From: Piezodorus guildinii
Taxonomy: Eukaryota > Arthropoda > Insecta > Hemiptera > Pentatomidae
Reading direction: 5' to 3'
NCBI GenBank assembly: GCA_023052935.1
Contig: CM041292.1
Coordinates: forward strand, 27,300,954-27,364,953
DNA: 64,000 bases
Every line of letters starts with the position of its first letter. The first letter of the stretch is position 1. The translations under genes and the position numbers were made by a program. This document shows positions 53,239 through 64,000 of the stretch, in pieces. The notes below the pieces were generated by a model, which ran no database searches, had not been told where the DNA came from, and saw only the letters and a list, made by a program, of their open reading frames with translations.

Positions 53239-54799
53239 CGCGCAACACACGACTTTCACTTGCCTCCGTTTTTAAAATCAATTTAAGAATTTTTTAATAC
53301 ATTTAAAGATACAAATAAATTGTTAAAGAATTAATTATTTTGAATTTCAATAGAAACATGTATTTTATTAAACTATTATATTTTTATCTAAAAAAATCAG
53401 TTAGTTTTATCGGCTTTTCATAACTCTCCATTAAACTTTAACATTCCATGTATTAGATAATATTTTTTTCTAAAATCATTAGCTATCCAACGGTATATTA
53501 TACATCTTATTACTATTCTTGTGTTCAAAAACATAAAAACTCCATAAAAAAAAATATGTTTGCACTTTTCTCTCTTAGTTGTTTATCAAATTCGCTGAAA
53601 ATTCATATTTACCCGTTTTTTAGCAATGCTAATAAGATGATGTTCCGATTTTTTTGAAATCTACAAAATTAAAGGTACTTAAGAGGAAGAAAATTTAAAA
53701 TATCAGCGTTTAAGCCAGCCCTGTCAGACTTTTTCAATCAGAGTGCAATTTTAATAAAATTTTACATTGATATTATAATATTCTTATTTTTGTTTTTAAA
53801 TATTTCTTAAGGAAACAATTAATTTACACTACATTTAATAATTTAAATTTTATTTTCTCTGAGATTGGTTCTTTACAATCAGGCACAATTTTTATAATTA
53901 ACTTCTAATTATAATTTACAAAGTAAAGAAGTAATGAGCAGGCTAACAATGTTGATACTAACTTCTATTCTTCTGACAGCAGCTCTAACTCCTGAAGATC
54001 TTCACACTTTAACAGTCCAACCTGATCTACCTTTTTTCTCTACCTGGTTCCTCCAGGGTTTTCCTTTTTCCCTCTTCACCTCTGGCCAACAAAATTCAGT
54101 TTCTTCTTTACCAAATGTGTTATTTTTGGTTCTGTATCTTCTTTTTAAATAATTGATTCTTCTATTATAGTGGATATTTCAAACTGGCTTGTGGAATATA
54201 TGAATTTTATAAATTAAAACTGGAAGATAGATCTGGCAGTGGTTTTGGTTAGTATCCAAAATGGAGTCAACATATTTGCAACAAGCTTCTAAAATGGCGA
54301 CTGTGTTTGAAAACAAACATACAATTTAGAGCTGTCAATACCAAAACATGATTGTCAGCCTGCATAACATATTTGTTTTAAGATTGTTAGCCTATCAAAA
54401 AAAAATATATATAAAAGTAATTCAAACAATTAAAAATTCCTTCTATGGTTAGTGGGTATATTACAATATATAGAGTTTAATCAAAATCGTTGGAGTCGTT
54501 TTTGAGAAAATCGTAAAAAGGTGCAAAATGCATGGTATAAAGTAGATCTTCGGGTCAGCTGGTTTTTGATGAAAAAGTTTCTGTAACATCTCAGGCATAT
54601 ACTTTTCTTAAATATGAAATTTCAGTTTCATAGGACGATTCGTTTTTGCCTGGGAGTTACCATACACAGACCTTTTTGCGGGACTTTGTTATTTGGACTC
54701 CGGAGACCCATGCTAAAACGTGCATTTCCATTGAAAACTGGAAGTCGACAATTTTCACGATCGCAATACTTTCCCTTACTATATATTTCATATATAGGT
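53239..54799 (+). repeat. Unclassified TIR repeat family, copy 3 (with insertion)
   Basis: It starts 'gcgcgcaacacacgactttc' and ends 'tataggtaagtgaaagtaaa'. Compared with copy 2, about 700 extra bases (about 53770-54470) interrupt it between 'tttacattgatat' and 'gagtttaatcaaaatc'. That insert contains a short open frame at 53934-54152 that I do not trust as a gene. Confidence 0.6.
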
Positions 54800-57543
54800 A
54801 AGTGAAAGTAAAAAGAAATGAAATTAAAAAATGTTGAGTGGTAAAATTAATTATAATTGTAAGATTTGGAATGGATTAGCCCATATATATTTCCAAGGAT
54901 CACTTTTGTTGACAAGGTTACTTATAAGTAAATAACATAAGAATAATGTCAGAAAAATTATCTTTATGATGTATTTCAATATACCTACAATGAAAAGAGA
55001 CTATTTTGTTGAGGTAAAAAAAACATTCTTAACAAGATATAGTTTATTTATAATTTATAACATAATTTGGTAGTTTATTAAAATACATATTTTAAGAACA
55101 ATAATCATCATTCAATTAATAGATGTTAGATAAAAATTGGGTGGTTGATTAGTTAACCACAATTAAAATTTCTTAAAACAAATATTTTAATAAATTTCAA
55201 TTTCTAGTAGTTAATTTTCCTAGTACCAATAATTTTATGGTAGTTAATAATTTACTAGGTAGTAGAAGTTAGGCTTCCTAATATTGTAAGCATACCAATA
55301 ATAATACTTTTAAGTAACAATTAGTCTCTAGATGGTTTGCTCAAGATCATTTCTAAAATAAGTCTTATGATAAAATCAACTTGAAATTAAGCCCTACTGG
55401 AATGTCAATAGTCTAAGTACTTATCATGCCACCACAGGCTTAAGGAACAAATTTGAAAAGCAATATTCATCAATTTACTTACTTTTACTGAGCTAATAGA
55501 AGAATATTTGCAAAATAAAATTTTACAAATACACATCTAGGATTTAAAGGAGTAAATAGTCCAAAAAAAAATTGTCAAAAGGGACATTAAAAATAAAATG
55601 GAAAGGGCTTTTATGACTCCTTAACAGTAGTTGTTTTCTTGTTTCTTTTAAATTTGGCAGAGACAATATACATCACTAAAATAACTAATTATATAATCTA
55701 ATATTGTCAGTTACAGGCACTTTGATGTATCATTTAAAAATTAAGTACAAAGTTCAACAAAAAATCAGATCATGTGGATCCAGTAAGGACCTCTGTTTCA
55801 GACATTGGCCCGAATGAATTGGGAATAAAAATAACGAATGTTCAGTTCCTAGAAGTAGTAATATCTTTTGTAACTTTCAAGCAGGTAATAAAAATCATAA
55901 ATAAAGCATAAAGTAATAAAAATTAAAAAAACAAGAAAATATGCTATAAAGAAGGAAATGTTGCTATTTATCTAATCTTTTGGCCCTGAATAAGATTATA
56001 CCATTTCTCTAAAGCAATTCTGGAAATTTTTAGTTACTACATAATAAAAAGTTCATATACGAAATATAAATGAGCGTAGTTTAATAATTGGTCTCTGTAT
56101 TTTCCCTGAGTTTGTTGTTTTACTTTTGGAATTAAAATTGAGATCTACTATCCAAGATATAAATTGATTGGAATAAATGTGTCCATATTTTGGAATTAAA
56201 GTTAAACAACAGAAAAATTCAATGTGAGTCCCAAAAAAAATAATCTATCATACAAGCTACAAATTCTCAAAATTAAGTGAAGTATTGAGTGGATAGCTGG
56301 AAAGTACAAGAAGGTTGAAATGGGGATGATTATATGTGTCGAAGAGACAACCAATATACTAAAAGAGATTGCCAACAGACCTTGTACGTACAAGTTTTAA
56401 ATATAAAATAAAGGTAAATGAACAAGCTGATAATGAGGGAATATATTGTTGACATGTAGTAATAGTTTTACAAAATAATAGTAAAATTAACTCAAATATT
56501 TTTGAACCAAGTATCAAAGTTTCTTTTAAGGAAGTTGCAAAATGGCTCTCTTAACTAGTAAATTTTCATCACTGGTTTAGACATTATCAGTGTCAAAAAC
56601 GTATGCCAGCTCATAATTCTAAATTCACTTTTTGAGCATATGCCCTTCTTGTAGCTACAGCCTCAATTAATGTATCTTTGGAATAAATATATTTTCTTTT
56701 TCTTTCTTAAATAATGGAGAGAATGATGAATGTTAGTTTCTGTAGGGGGCAACAGATTTGAAAGAGTCAAATCCTTCATACATTTGGGGTCCTAGGTGAG
56801 TAATGATAACAGCGTGGAGGAGGAAATTCAGAGACAAATTCTCTTTGTAAATCATACTTACTTAGCTCTTCAAAAGTACATGAGAAGCTCTGCACTTCCG
56901 AAATCTCCTAATCAAGAATTTATAAAATAATTTTTCGACAGAAAATTACATATGGCTCAGAATGTTTGACTCAAGTGCAAGAGCAAGTACTCTTTAGGTT
57001 TGAAAGGAAAGTGCTCTGCCTCATATATGGTAATATATGACAAAAAGGGCAAAATCAACCTGAGTCCTTTCTGAAAACACGTATGGCATGGAGAGGGTTG
57101 GACGACCAAGACTCCGGTGCATCAACTGGGTTACAATGGTAAATAAGAAGATATGATAAAAATAACAATTTAGAATTTTTAGAATGTTTCATTATTAAAA
57201 GTGAGTGAAATGTACCAATAATAAAAGCAGCTAACTGTTATAAGTAGTGGAAAGATTAATTTCTCAGAGCTTTAACATTTAGCAGAGTCAAAAGATTAGA
57301 CGAGCACTTCCCTACTTTTAAAAAGAGGCAAGTTAACAATAAACAATCGAAACCAGAGTGTAAATCCCTCACCGACAATCAAGATAGCCTTATGCCGAGG
57401 AAATAGCAAGCTAGTTAACAATAGCGATAAAATCCCACAATACTAAGCACTCGTATTTTAATTGCAATATTGATAGTTGATGCATATTTCCCTCAGCTGA
57501 GTAGATAACCAATATAATAATTATATTCAGGTACTGACATCAT
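54800..57543. other. Intergenic, nothing recognised
   Basis: AT-rich DNA between the zinc-finger gene and the convergent pyridoxal kinase gene. I see no exon, RNA gene or classified repeat in it. Confidence 0.5.
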
Positions 57544-59971
57544 TCAGGATACTAATCGACATTTAACAGCTGGTTCAGGATTCTCGATGTCTATCTTGCT
57601 CTGGATCAATCTTAGCTCCAATTGCTCAGGGCTCGGGAGTGAGCCTTTAGACAGTTCTAAAAATTACAAATAATCAAATAAAAGGTAGATAAGATATTTA
57701 TTCAATCTAAATAACGCATAATAAAAAGAAAAAATAGCTTATCATTAGACTGTACCCAAAGCATGTGAAAGTGTTTTCCTTAATACAGCTTGTAATGTGC
57801 CAATAGTATTTTCTAATGACTTAATCAAATCATTATCAGTCTTATGCATCCATGCCAAGAATAAAGCCGCAAAGAGATCTCCAGTTCCAGTAAAGTTGGA
57901 ATTTAATTTTGGTATGTCAACAATTACTTTTGTCTTCTTTCCATCTAAATGTAGCAAAATAATTTATTGAATACTAAAACTCTAATAAAAAATAAAAATG
58001 TGAAAGAATAAAAAACAACAAACAAATGCAATTGCAACCTTTAATACTGCTAGCAAAAGCAACTAAGTTCTTTTCATCACCCAGCTCAGAGGAAGATACC
58101 ACTACGTGTTTGCAACCCTTTTCATGGAAGCTGTCAATGGCTGCCCAAGCATCATCTACACTTTTTATCTGCTTGCCGGTCAGAAGTCTGTCAAGTACAT
58201 TTAATTATGTAAGCAATAAATAAAATATGCTGCGACTTCAACTAGGGAAATTAAAAATTAACTTACTCCAATTCGTATTGGTTTGGTGTAATAATATCAG
58301 CAAGTGGAATGATAGTATCCTTGTATATAGGGAGGAGAGATTCAGGTACATACATTTTTCCGTTATCACCCATAACTGGATCACACACTATAAGACATAA
58401 ATAAATTCACTATACTATTTTACAATTTAATTATATAAATAAATTATATTCATCTAAAGCAGTGGTTCCCAAGAAAACATTTTTGCGGACCCCTTCATAC
58501 AAGCATTTCAATGGAAAGAAGCCCCTAAATCCTAAATATTAGATATAGATTTTTATTGGGCTACATAGTATCATGTACATTTCATACGAAATACCTCTAC
58601 CAGAACTCTTTTCTAGAAAAGGCCTAGTTGGAGAAATTGAAATTAAGAAAAAAGAACAAGGTTCTAGGAGTTTATTTTAATCCGTGAAACATTGAATAAT
58701 GAAAATTTAATGTTGAACCTGGCAGATGGCGCTAGGATTTTTTAAAAGAGTAGAAAAACCCTTTGTTATGGCGTCATTCAGAATTAACGTAAAAACTTGA
58801 ATAGGCAAAAAGTGTGGTGGATTATGATTGATCCTTTATATGATTTGTTATTACCAGTTTGAAACATTATAATCAGCATTAGGATAGAAGTCCCACAACA
58901 TTTACCAATCTCTATAACTTCCTAAGCAATGAAGCTTGCCAGAAGCTTTATTAGTAAAATTAACATTACGTTTTGAAAATTAACCATTATAATTCATTCA
59001 ATTAAATTTTTAGTAATCTAGCTTTAACCTGAATTACAACTTTGATGATCACACCCAACATGTGGTTCAATGAGAGTCAAGTAAAAAAAATATGGTTTTT
59101 GAAGAAATTAAAGAAGAAAGAAATAAAGAAACAAAATTTATTTATTACAAAAACCTAATCCTAATTTTACACTGGAATTTGCATTTAAAAACAAAACAAA
59201 ACAATGTTTCATTAAGAAATTCAAGGTGAGGTGTGGCAACTAAGATTCTTGCTAAAATGCCATAACTAATTATAAGTAATAAAAATTACAAATTTTCACT
59301 TTGATAGCATCATTTTTCACTCATGGTATTTTATTTATTTTTTTAAGTAAGATGATCCTTAAAAATGTTGATAACTATTCATTGATAGAGCTTTTTGTAA
59401 AATTACTTAAAAGGAAATAATTAAATATAATGAGAATTATTCTTATTTTTTTAAATATTACTGATGGTTTGATAGAAAAATAAAGGAGCTAAAATAGCAT
59501 ATATTTACCATAAATCATATTAGGATTACACTTTTTCAACTCTTTAACAACCGATGCAATTTTCTGCAAAAACGAAGGTGAACCAACATAGCCAGTCAAA
59601 AGATGAGAATAATCCTTTAAGCCGTTTGAAAACAGGCCATCAATAACAGTTCCTACAACAGAAAATAGATTCTTTAAATATTTATAATACATAATTAACT
59701 ATATTTTTTTAATGCGTACTCACCCAGATCTTCTTCATTTAATATTTGCCCTTTCACATGTTTGTAGCCAGTGTGATTTGATAATTGAACAGAATTAATA
59801 GCATCAACATCAAAACCGAGCACCTGCCATAAAACAAGAAATAAATACAACCTACGACTGCTAAGTTAATTCTGTTAGTGAATAAATTACCTGCAGAGGA
59901 AATGTAGCACTTTTATTCCCAACATAGCCCCTCACCACATGACTTTGTATAGACAGCACCCTGACATTCAT
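57544..59971 (-). CDS. Pdxk: Pyridoxal kinase, 298 aa, seven exons
   Basis: It phosphorylates pyridoxal, pyridoxine and pyridoxamine with ATP in the cytosol (vitamin B6 salvage, ribokinase superfamily). Exons in order on the minus strand: 59971-59891, 59823-59724, 59652-59509, 58387-58267, 58187-58039, 57944-57756, 57656-57544. The start gives [20 protein letters not shown], the substrate-binding N-terminus. Then come [40 protein letters not shown] and [14 protein letters not shown]. The catalytic [13 protein letters not shown] contains the base Asp, and the family ending [15 protein letters not shown] is in the last exon. Length is close to the usual 300-310. All splice phases agree; the donor at exon 5 (G|GTTGCA) is weak. 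Complete and probably functional. Confidence 0.95.
58388..59508 (-). other. Pyridoxal kinase intron 3, no further feature
   Basis: The longest intron of the gene, AT-rich. A weakly compositionally distinct patch near 58460-58760 may be an old repeat. No exon is seen. Confidence 0.5.
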
Positions 59972-60494
59972 TGTAACAATTCTCACTATGACTGACAGTC
60001 TGATGTCACTGCCCTTCCTCTCCACAGCTTCAGATAATTGTTATCTTACATCACAAGGCTAATTCAAGTGGCTCCCTTTCCTATCAAGGATCCAACCAAT
60101 AGCTTCTAATGATTCAATACACAGAGGGCTCATGCCACAAGCAGGCCAGAGATCGATGGTCAACTGAATTGTTTTTTATAACTATTTAATAGAATAATTC
60201 ATAATCCTAATCACGAGCGAATGCCTCGATAAATAAGGGAACAATTGAAGTCTGAAACAATTAACGATTTAATTTTATCTTTACGTCGACCGATGAGATA
60301 TTTTTGGCTGACAGTCCCATGATAAGGAACACTAACAACAGTTTCAATTCAAGTTTATCACAAAAAATGATAACCTTAGTAAACACAACAAAGAGGTAGA
60401 ATTGCTTAACCGAAACTTTTGGATATTTATATAATTAGTAATAATAGTATGTTTTATTAGATTCTCTTTAGAAGGCAGAATGAATTCTTACTTT

Positions 60495-60690
60495 CACTTA
60501 CCTATATATGAATATATATAGTAAGGAAAATTATTGCGATCGTGAAATTTTTTTAATTCCAGTTTTCAACGGAAATACATATTTTAGGGTCCTCTGATTC
60601 GAAATAACCAATTCCCGCAAAAAGGTATTTTTTAAAATTTCTTTATTTCCAGATCGGATGCGTGAGCCATACACGTTTTTTTTTAATATA
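60495..60690 (-). repeat. Unclassified TIR repeat family, 3'-end fragment
   Basis: The reverse complement of the terminal segment of copy 3: 'actttcacttacctatatat', 'gcgatcgtgaaa', 'ccagttttcaa' and 'cccgcaaaaaggt' occur in order. Confidence 0.6.
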
Positions 60691-61083
60691 AAAAGAATAA
60701 TTATTACAACTGGTAAAAATAGAAAAAGTGGGGGTATAGTCTCATACACAAGACACCCCTAACGATAATAGATTTAAATTGATAACAGAACATATGAAAA
60801 AAATACAAATTAAATAGAAAAGTAACGAATATACAAAATATATGAAGTTTGCTGCAAGAATATAAATTATAAAAGTAAAATCGATTTAAACCTTAAAAAA
60901 AAAAATATATATACAGTGCCCTACAAAAGTTAGTTGAAATATTAAGATAAAAAGTTAATTATCCTAATACAATAAATAAACTTAATTTTTCATGGACATA
61001 TGTATTGTATTTAAAAGAACAATATTTAAATTATTATGTAACATGAGCCTTACAATTATATCCAACTATATTTTCTATATAAA

Positions 61084-61353
61084 AAATCTGGTGCGCGCAA
61101 CACACGACTTTCACTTACCTCCATTTTTAAAATCAATGAAAGAACAGAGATAAAAATACGTAATACTCTTAAGGAATTAATTCAATTGAATTGATATAGA
61201 AACATGTGTTTTATTAAAAAATCGATTATATATTATTATCTAAAATAATCAGTTAGTTTTATGTTCATTTCATCACTCTCTATTAACTTTTAAAAGCTTG
61301 TGTATGAGATAATATTTTTTCTAAAATCTTTAGCTTTAGAACGGTATATCTTC
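61084..61353 (+). repeat. Unclassified TIR repeat family, 5'-end fragment cut by a LINE
   Basis: It begins 'tggtgcgcgcaacacacgac' and follows copy 3 up to 'aacggtatat', where the LINE's 3' end replaces it at about 61350. Confidence 0.65.
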
Positions 61354-64000
61354 TTCTTCTTTGGCTTCTCCCTATAGTGCCGTGTCAGCGTAGGGAAGCA
61401 TTTAACCACCGGATCCAATCCTCTCTATCCCCAGCGAGGTTCCTGGCCTGGCGAAGATCCTTTCCTCTTCCTCTGCAAAGTTTGTCGATGTACTCCAGGT
61501 AGGACATCCTTGGTCGACCCCGAGGCCTTCTCCCTTCTGGAACGTAATCCATGGTTTTTAGGGGGTCTCTGTGTTCCTCCATTCTTATGACGTGGCCGAA
61601 CCACTTCAACTGACGGGTTTGCAGAGTTTCTTTTAATGGCGCAACCTCCAGTTCCTGGCGTATCCGTTCATTCCTGACACGATCTCTTCTTGTCTTTCCT
61701 GCTGTTAGATGGATGAAACTTCATTTCAGCAGCTGTGACTCTGCTCTCCTGCCGATCCGTCAATATCCAGCTTTCAGCTCCATACAAGAGTATAGGCAAA
61801 TATACTGATTTAAAGATATGGAGCTTAACACTTCTACTCACCTCTCGCTTCCCTATTACAGTGTTGCAGATCTGATAGTAGACTGTATTTGCCTTCCTAA
61901 CTCTGTTTGATATCTCTGAGTCTACTTTCCCAGATCTTTCTATTACTGTGCCGAGGTAAGTGTATTCCGAAACCACTTCCATTTCCTCTCCGTTGCAGTA
62001 TATATGGAAATCTTCCTCTTGCCTTCCTACTTGTAGTATCTTGCTTTTACTGGTATTTATTTTCATCCCTTTTCGGCTGAGCTCTTCTTGCCATTCAGTC
62101 ACCGCTTGCTGCAATTTATCAACCGTGTCTGCCACAAGAACAATGTCATCCGCGTAGAGGAGAAGTTGAATCACCACTGGGCGAAGGTTTCTACGACCCA
62201 GGAAGATCCTCTCCGTTCTTCGTTTGCATATGGTGGCCACTCCATCCATGTAGAGTAAGAATAGCAAAGGGCTTAAACTGTCCCCTTGTTTGACCCCCCT
62301 TGCTATGCTGAAGACATCAGACTCCTGTCCGTTTAGCCTTACTACTCCTTTTGGTTTTTGATAAATGGACTTAATGGCTTCCACCAAGTTTCTTGGGACA
62401 TTCTTTGCTCTGAGAGCCTCCCATATTTCTTGTCTTGGAACGGAGTCAAACGCTGCTTTGAGATCAAGGAAGGCGAGATACATACTTTTGTCTCTGTCCC
62501 AAGATTTCTGTAGAACATTTCGCAAAGAGAAAATGTGGTCCTGGGTTTGCCGTCCTGGTCTGAACCCGGCTTGTTCTTCTCCAATTTGGTGCTCCACAAG
62601 AGGTCTTACCCTTCCCTCCAGAATAGACGTATAAAGTTTGTATATTGTTGGTGAGAGGCATATAGGGCGATAATTCGAGCATTCTGCCTGGGACCCTTTC
62701 TTGTGTATCGGAATGATAACGTTGTATTCCCAGTCTGTTGGGATCTTCTTCTCATCCCAAGCTTTTTGGAAAAGAACTTGTAGGGCTCTGACTAACTCTG
62801 GGCCTCCCGCCTTGATGTATTCTGCCACTATGTTGTCTCGACCCGGTGCTTTTCCTGTCTTCATTCTCGATATAGCCATTTCAATTTCATCCTCCTCTAT
62901 CACCTCATTAAAATCAACCTCATTCCACGGTCCTTGCTGGTTCACTGGATAGGTATCATCTACGCAAAATTGCTTCTCGTAATGTTTGCACCAGACGTTC
63001 AGAATAGCCTTCTCCTCCGTGACCACCCTCCCTTGATCATTCTTTATATTTCTTATTTCTTTACTTTTTCGGCCTCTTAAAGCTTTAATCTTTTTCCAGA
63101 ACTGCTTAATGTTGTCTCCATGGTCTTGGTTTAGCTTTTCCCCAAATTCCTCCCAAGACATCTGCTTAGCTCTTCTCACTTCTTCCTTCGTTCTGTTACG
63201 CACCTCTACATATACTTGCCATTTTTCCGGAGTCTTGTTTTTGCAGTAATTCTTCCATGCAATCTTCTTTTCTTTGACCTGTGCCCTAAGTTCTTCAGTC
63301 CACCAAGAAGTTCGCTTGCCCTTTGTGGATATTCGCTTTACTCCGCACACTAGAGATGCTGACTGCAATATACTATTCTTTATGTAACACCACAAGTTAT
63401 CTAGGGTAGCATCCGCGTTTAATTCTTGAAGCCTTTTCCTTAATTCTTCCCTGTATTCTTCTCCTTTCTGAGGGTCCTGCAGCTTCTTCACTTCAGTCCT
63501 TTCATATGATTTTGGCTTCACTTTGCGTTCCCTCAGTACCCGGGTATCAGCCACTAAAAGCATATGGTCACTTCCTATTTCAGCACCTCTAATCACCTTC
63601 ACATCCGTGAAGTACCTCCTGATGTCACGACTATAGATAAAGTAGTCTATGACACTATTGGCACCTCTCTCGGCAGCAGAAAAGGTAATTTTATGTACCC
63701 TCTTATGGGGAAAGAAGGAGTTTCCCAATAGTAGATCATTCTCAATGCAGAAATCTATTAAGCGCTGGCCACTTTCATTCTTAATGCTTTCTCCACCATG
63801 CAGGCCCATCACTCCATGAGCCCTAATGTGTTCATTGCCCGTTCTCGCATTTAGATCTCCCATTATTAATATGCTTCTGTTGTTATCCCTTGCTTTAACA
63901 GTAGCTCGCTCCAAATCGCTGTAGAACTGCTCTTTCTCGAGGATATCAGAGTCATTTGTAGGGCCATAAACTTGGATAAGAGCCCAGTCTCCAATACGCA
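61354..64000 (-). mobile_element. RTE-like LINE, 3' part, one frameshift, runs off window
   Basis: A non-LTR retrotransposon on the minus strand. The frame open at the window edge encodes the end of an APE-type endonuclease (IMGDLNARTG, VIDYFIYSRD, GSDHMLLVADT), a reverse transcriptase (GKAPGRDNIVAEYIKAGG, EEQAGFRPGRQT, LAFLDLKAAFDSVPR, GVKQGDSLSP, LLYADDIVLVADT) and, after a one-base frameshift near 61705, the C-terminus ending near 61385 (KWFGHVIRMEEHRDP, RRPRGRPR). The 3' end at about 61354 is a short gaagaagaaga tail, as in RTE elements. It is inserted in a TIR-family repeat. Otherwise largely intact, so fairly young. Confidence 0.9.

Noticed and set aside
53934..54152. Small secreted-protein gene (72 residues, hydrophobic start)
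   Set aside because: It lies in an insertion inside a repeat, has no splice or expression signals, and matches no family I know.

Overview
This window is animal nuclear DNA, almost certainly from an insect. Its genes are split into short GT-AG exons inside AT-rich introns, its proteins read like arthropod orthologues, and it is dense with mariner, Tc3-like, hAT, Helitron, LINE, SINE and LTR remains. A hemipteran-like genome is a guess I cannot confirm from sequence alone.

Region 1 (about 1-38,860, + strand) holds the 3' third of the cytoplasmic dynein 1 heavy chain gene (Dhc64C/DYNC1H1 orthologue). I can place 25 consecutive exons, from coiled coil 1 of the stalk through the microtubule-binding domain, coiled coil 2, AAA5, AAA6 and the C-terminal domain, ending in a TAG at 38,691. 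Two neighbouring exons, 4916-5111 and 7168-7366, encode alternative versions of the same stalk/microtubule-binding segment. Reading frame makes them strictly mutually exclusive. A further in-frame 33-codon exon candidate lies at 960-1058. One exon (20199-20376) carries a single-base deletion. The introns hold most of the mobile elements, several of them nested: an intact mariner inside a deleted mariner, a deleted mariner inside a Helitron, and a SINE inside a Tc3-like element.

Region 2 (38,860-45,770) is intergenic: AT-rich DNA with a SINE, a foldback element and a broken pogo/CENP-B-like transposase.

Region 3 (45,904-52,740, + strand) is a six-exon gene for a 518-residue C2H2 zinc-finger protein. 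Four small exons each carry a sumoylation-type motif and a large last exon carries 13 fingers.

Region 4 (52,740-57,540) is intergenic and includes copies of an unclassified repeat family with terminal inverted repeats. Region 5 (57,544-59,971, - strand) is a complete seven-exon pyridoxal kinase gene. Region 6 (60,490-64,000) holds more of the unclassified repeat and a 3' portion of an RTE-like LINE on the - strand that runs off the window.

The three genes have unrelated jobs (retrograde motor, probable transcription regulator, vitamin B6 salvage); nothing suggests they work together.
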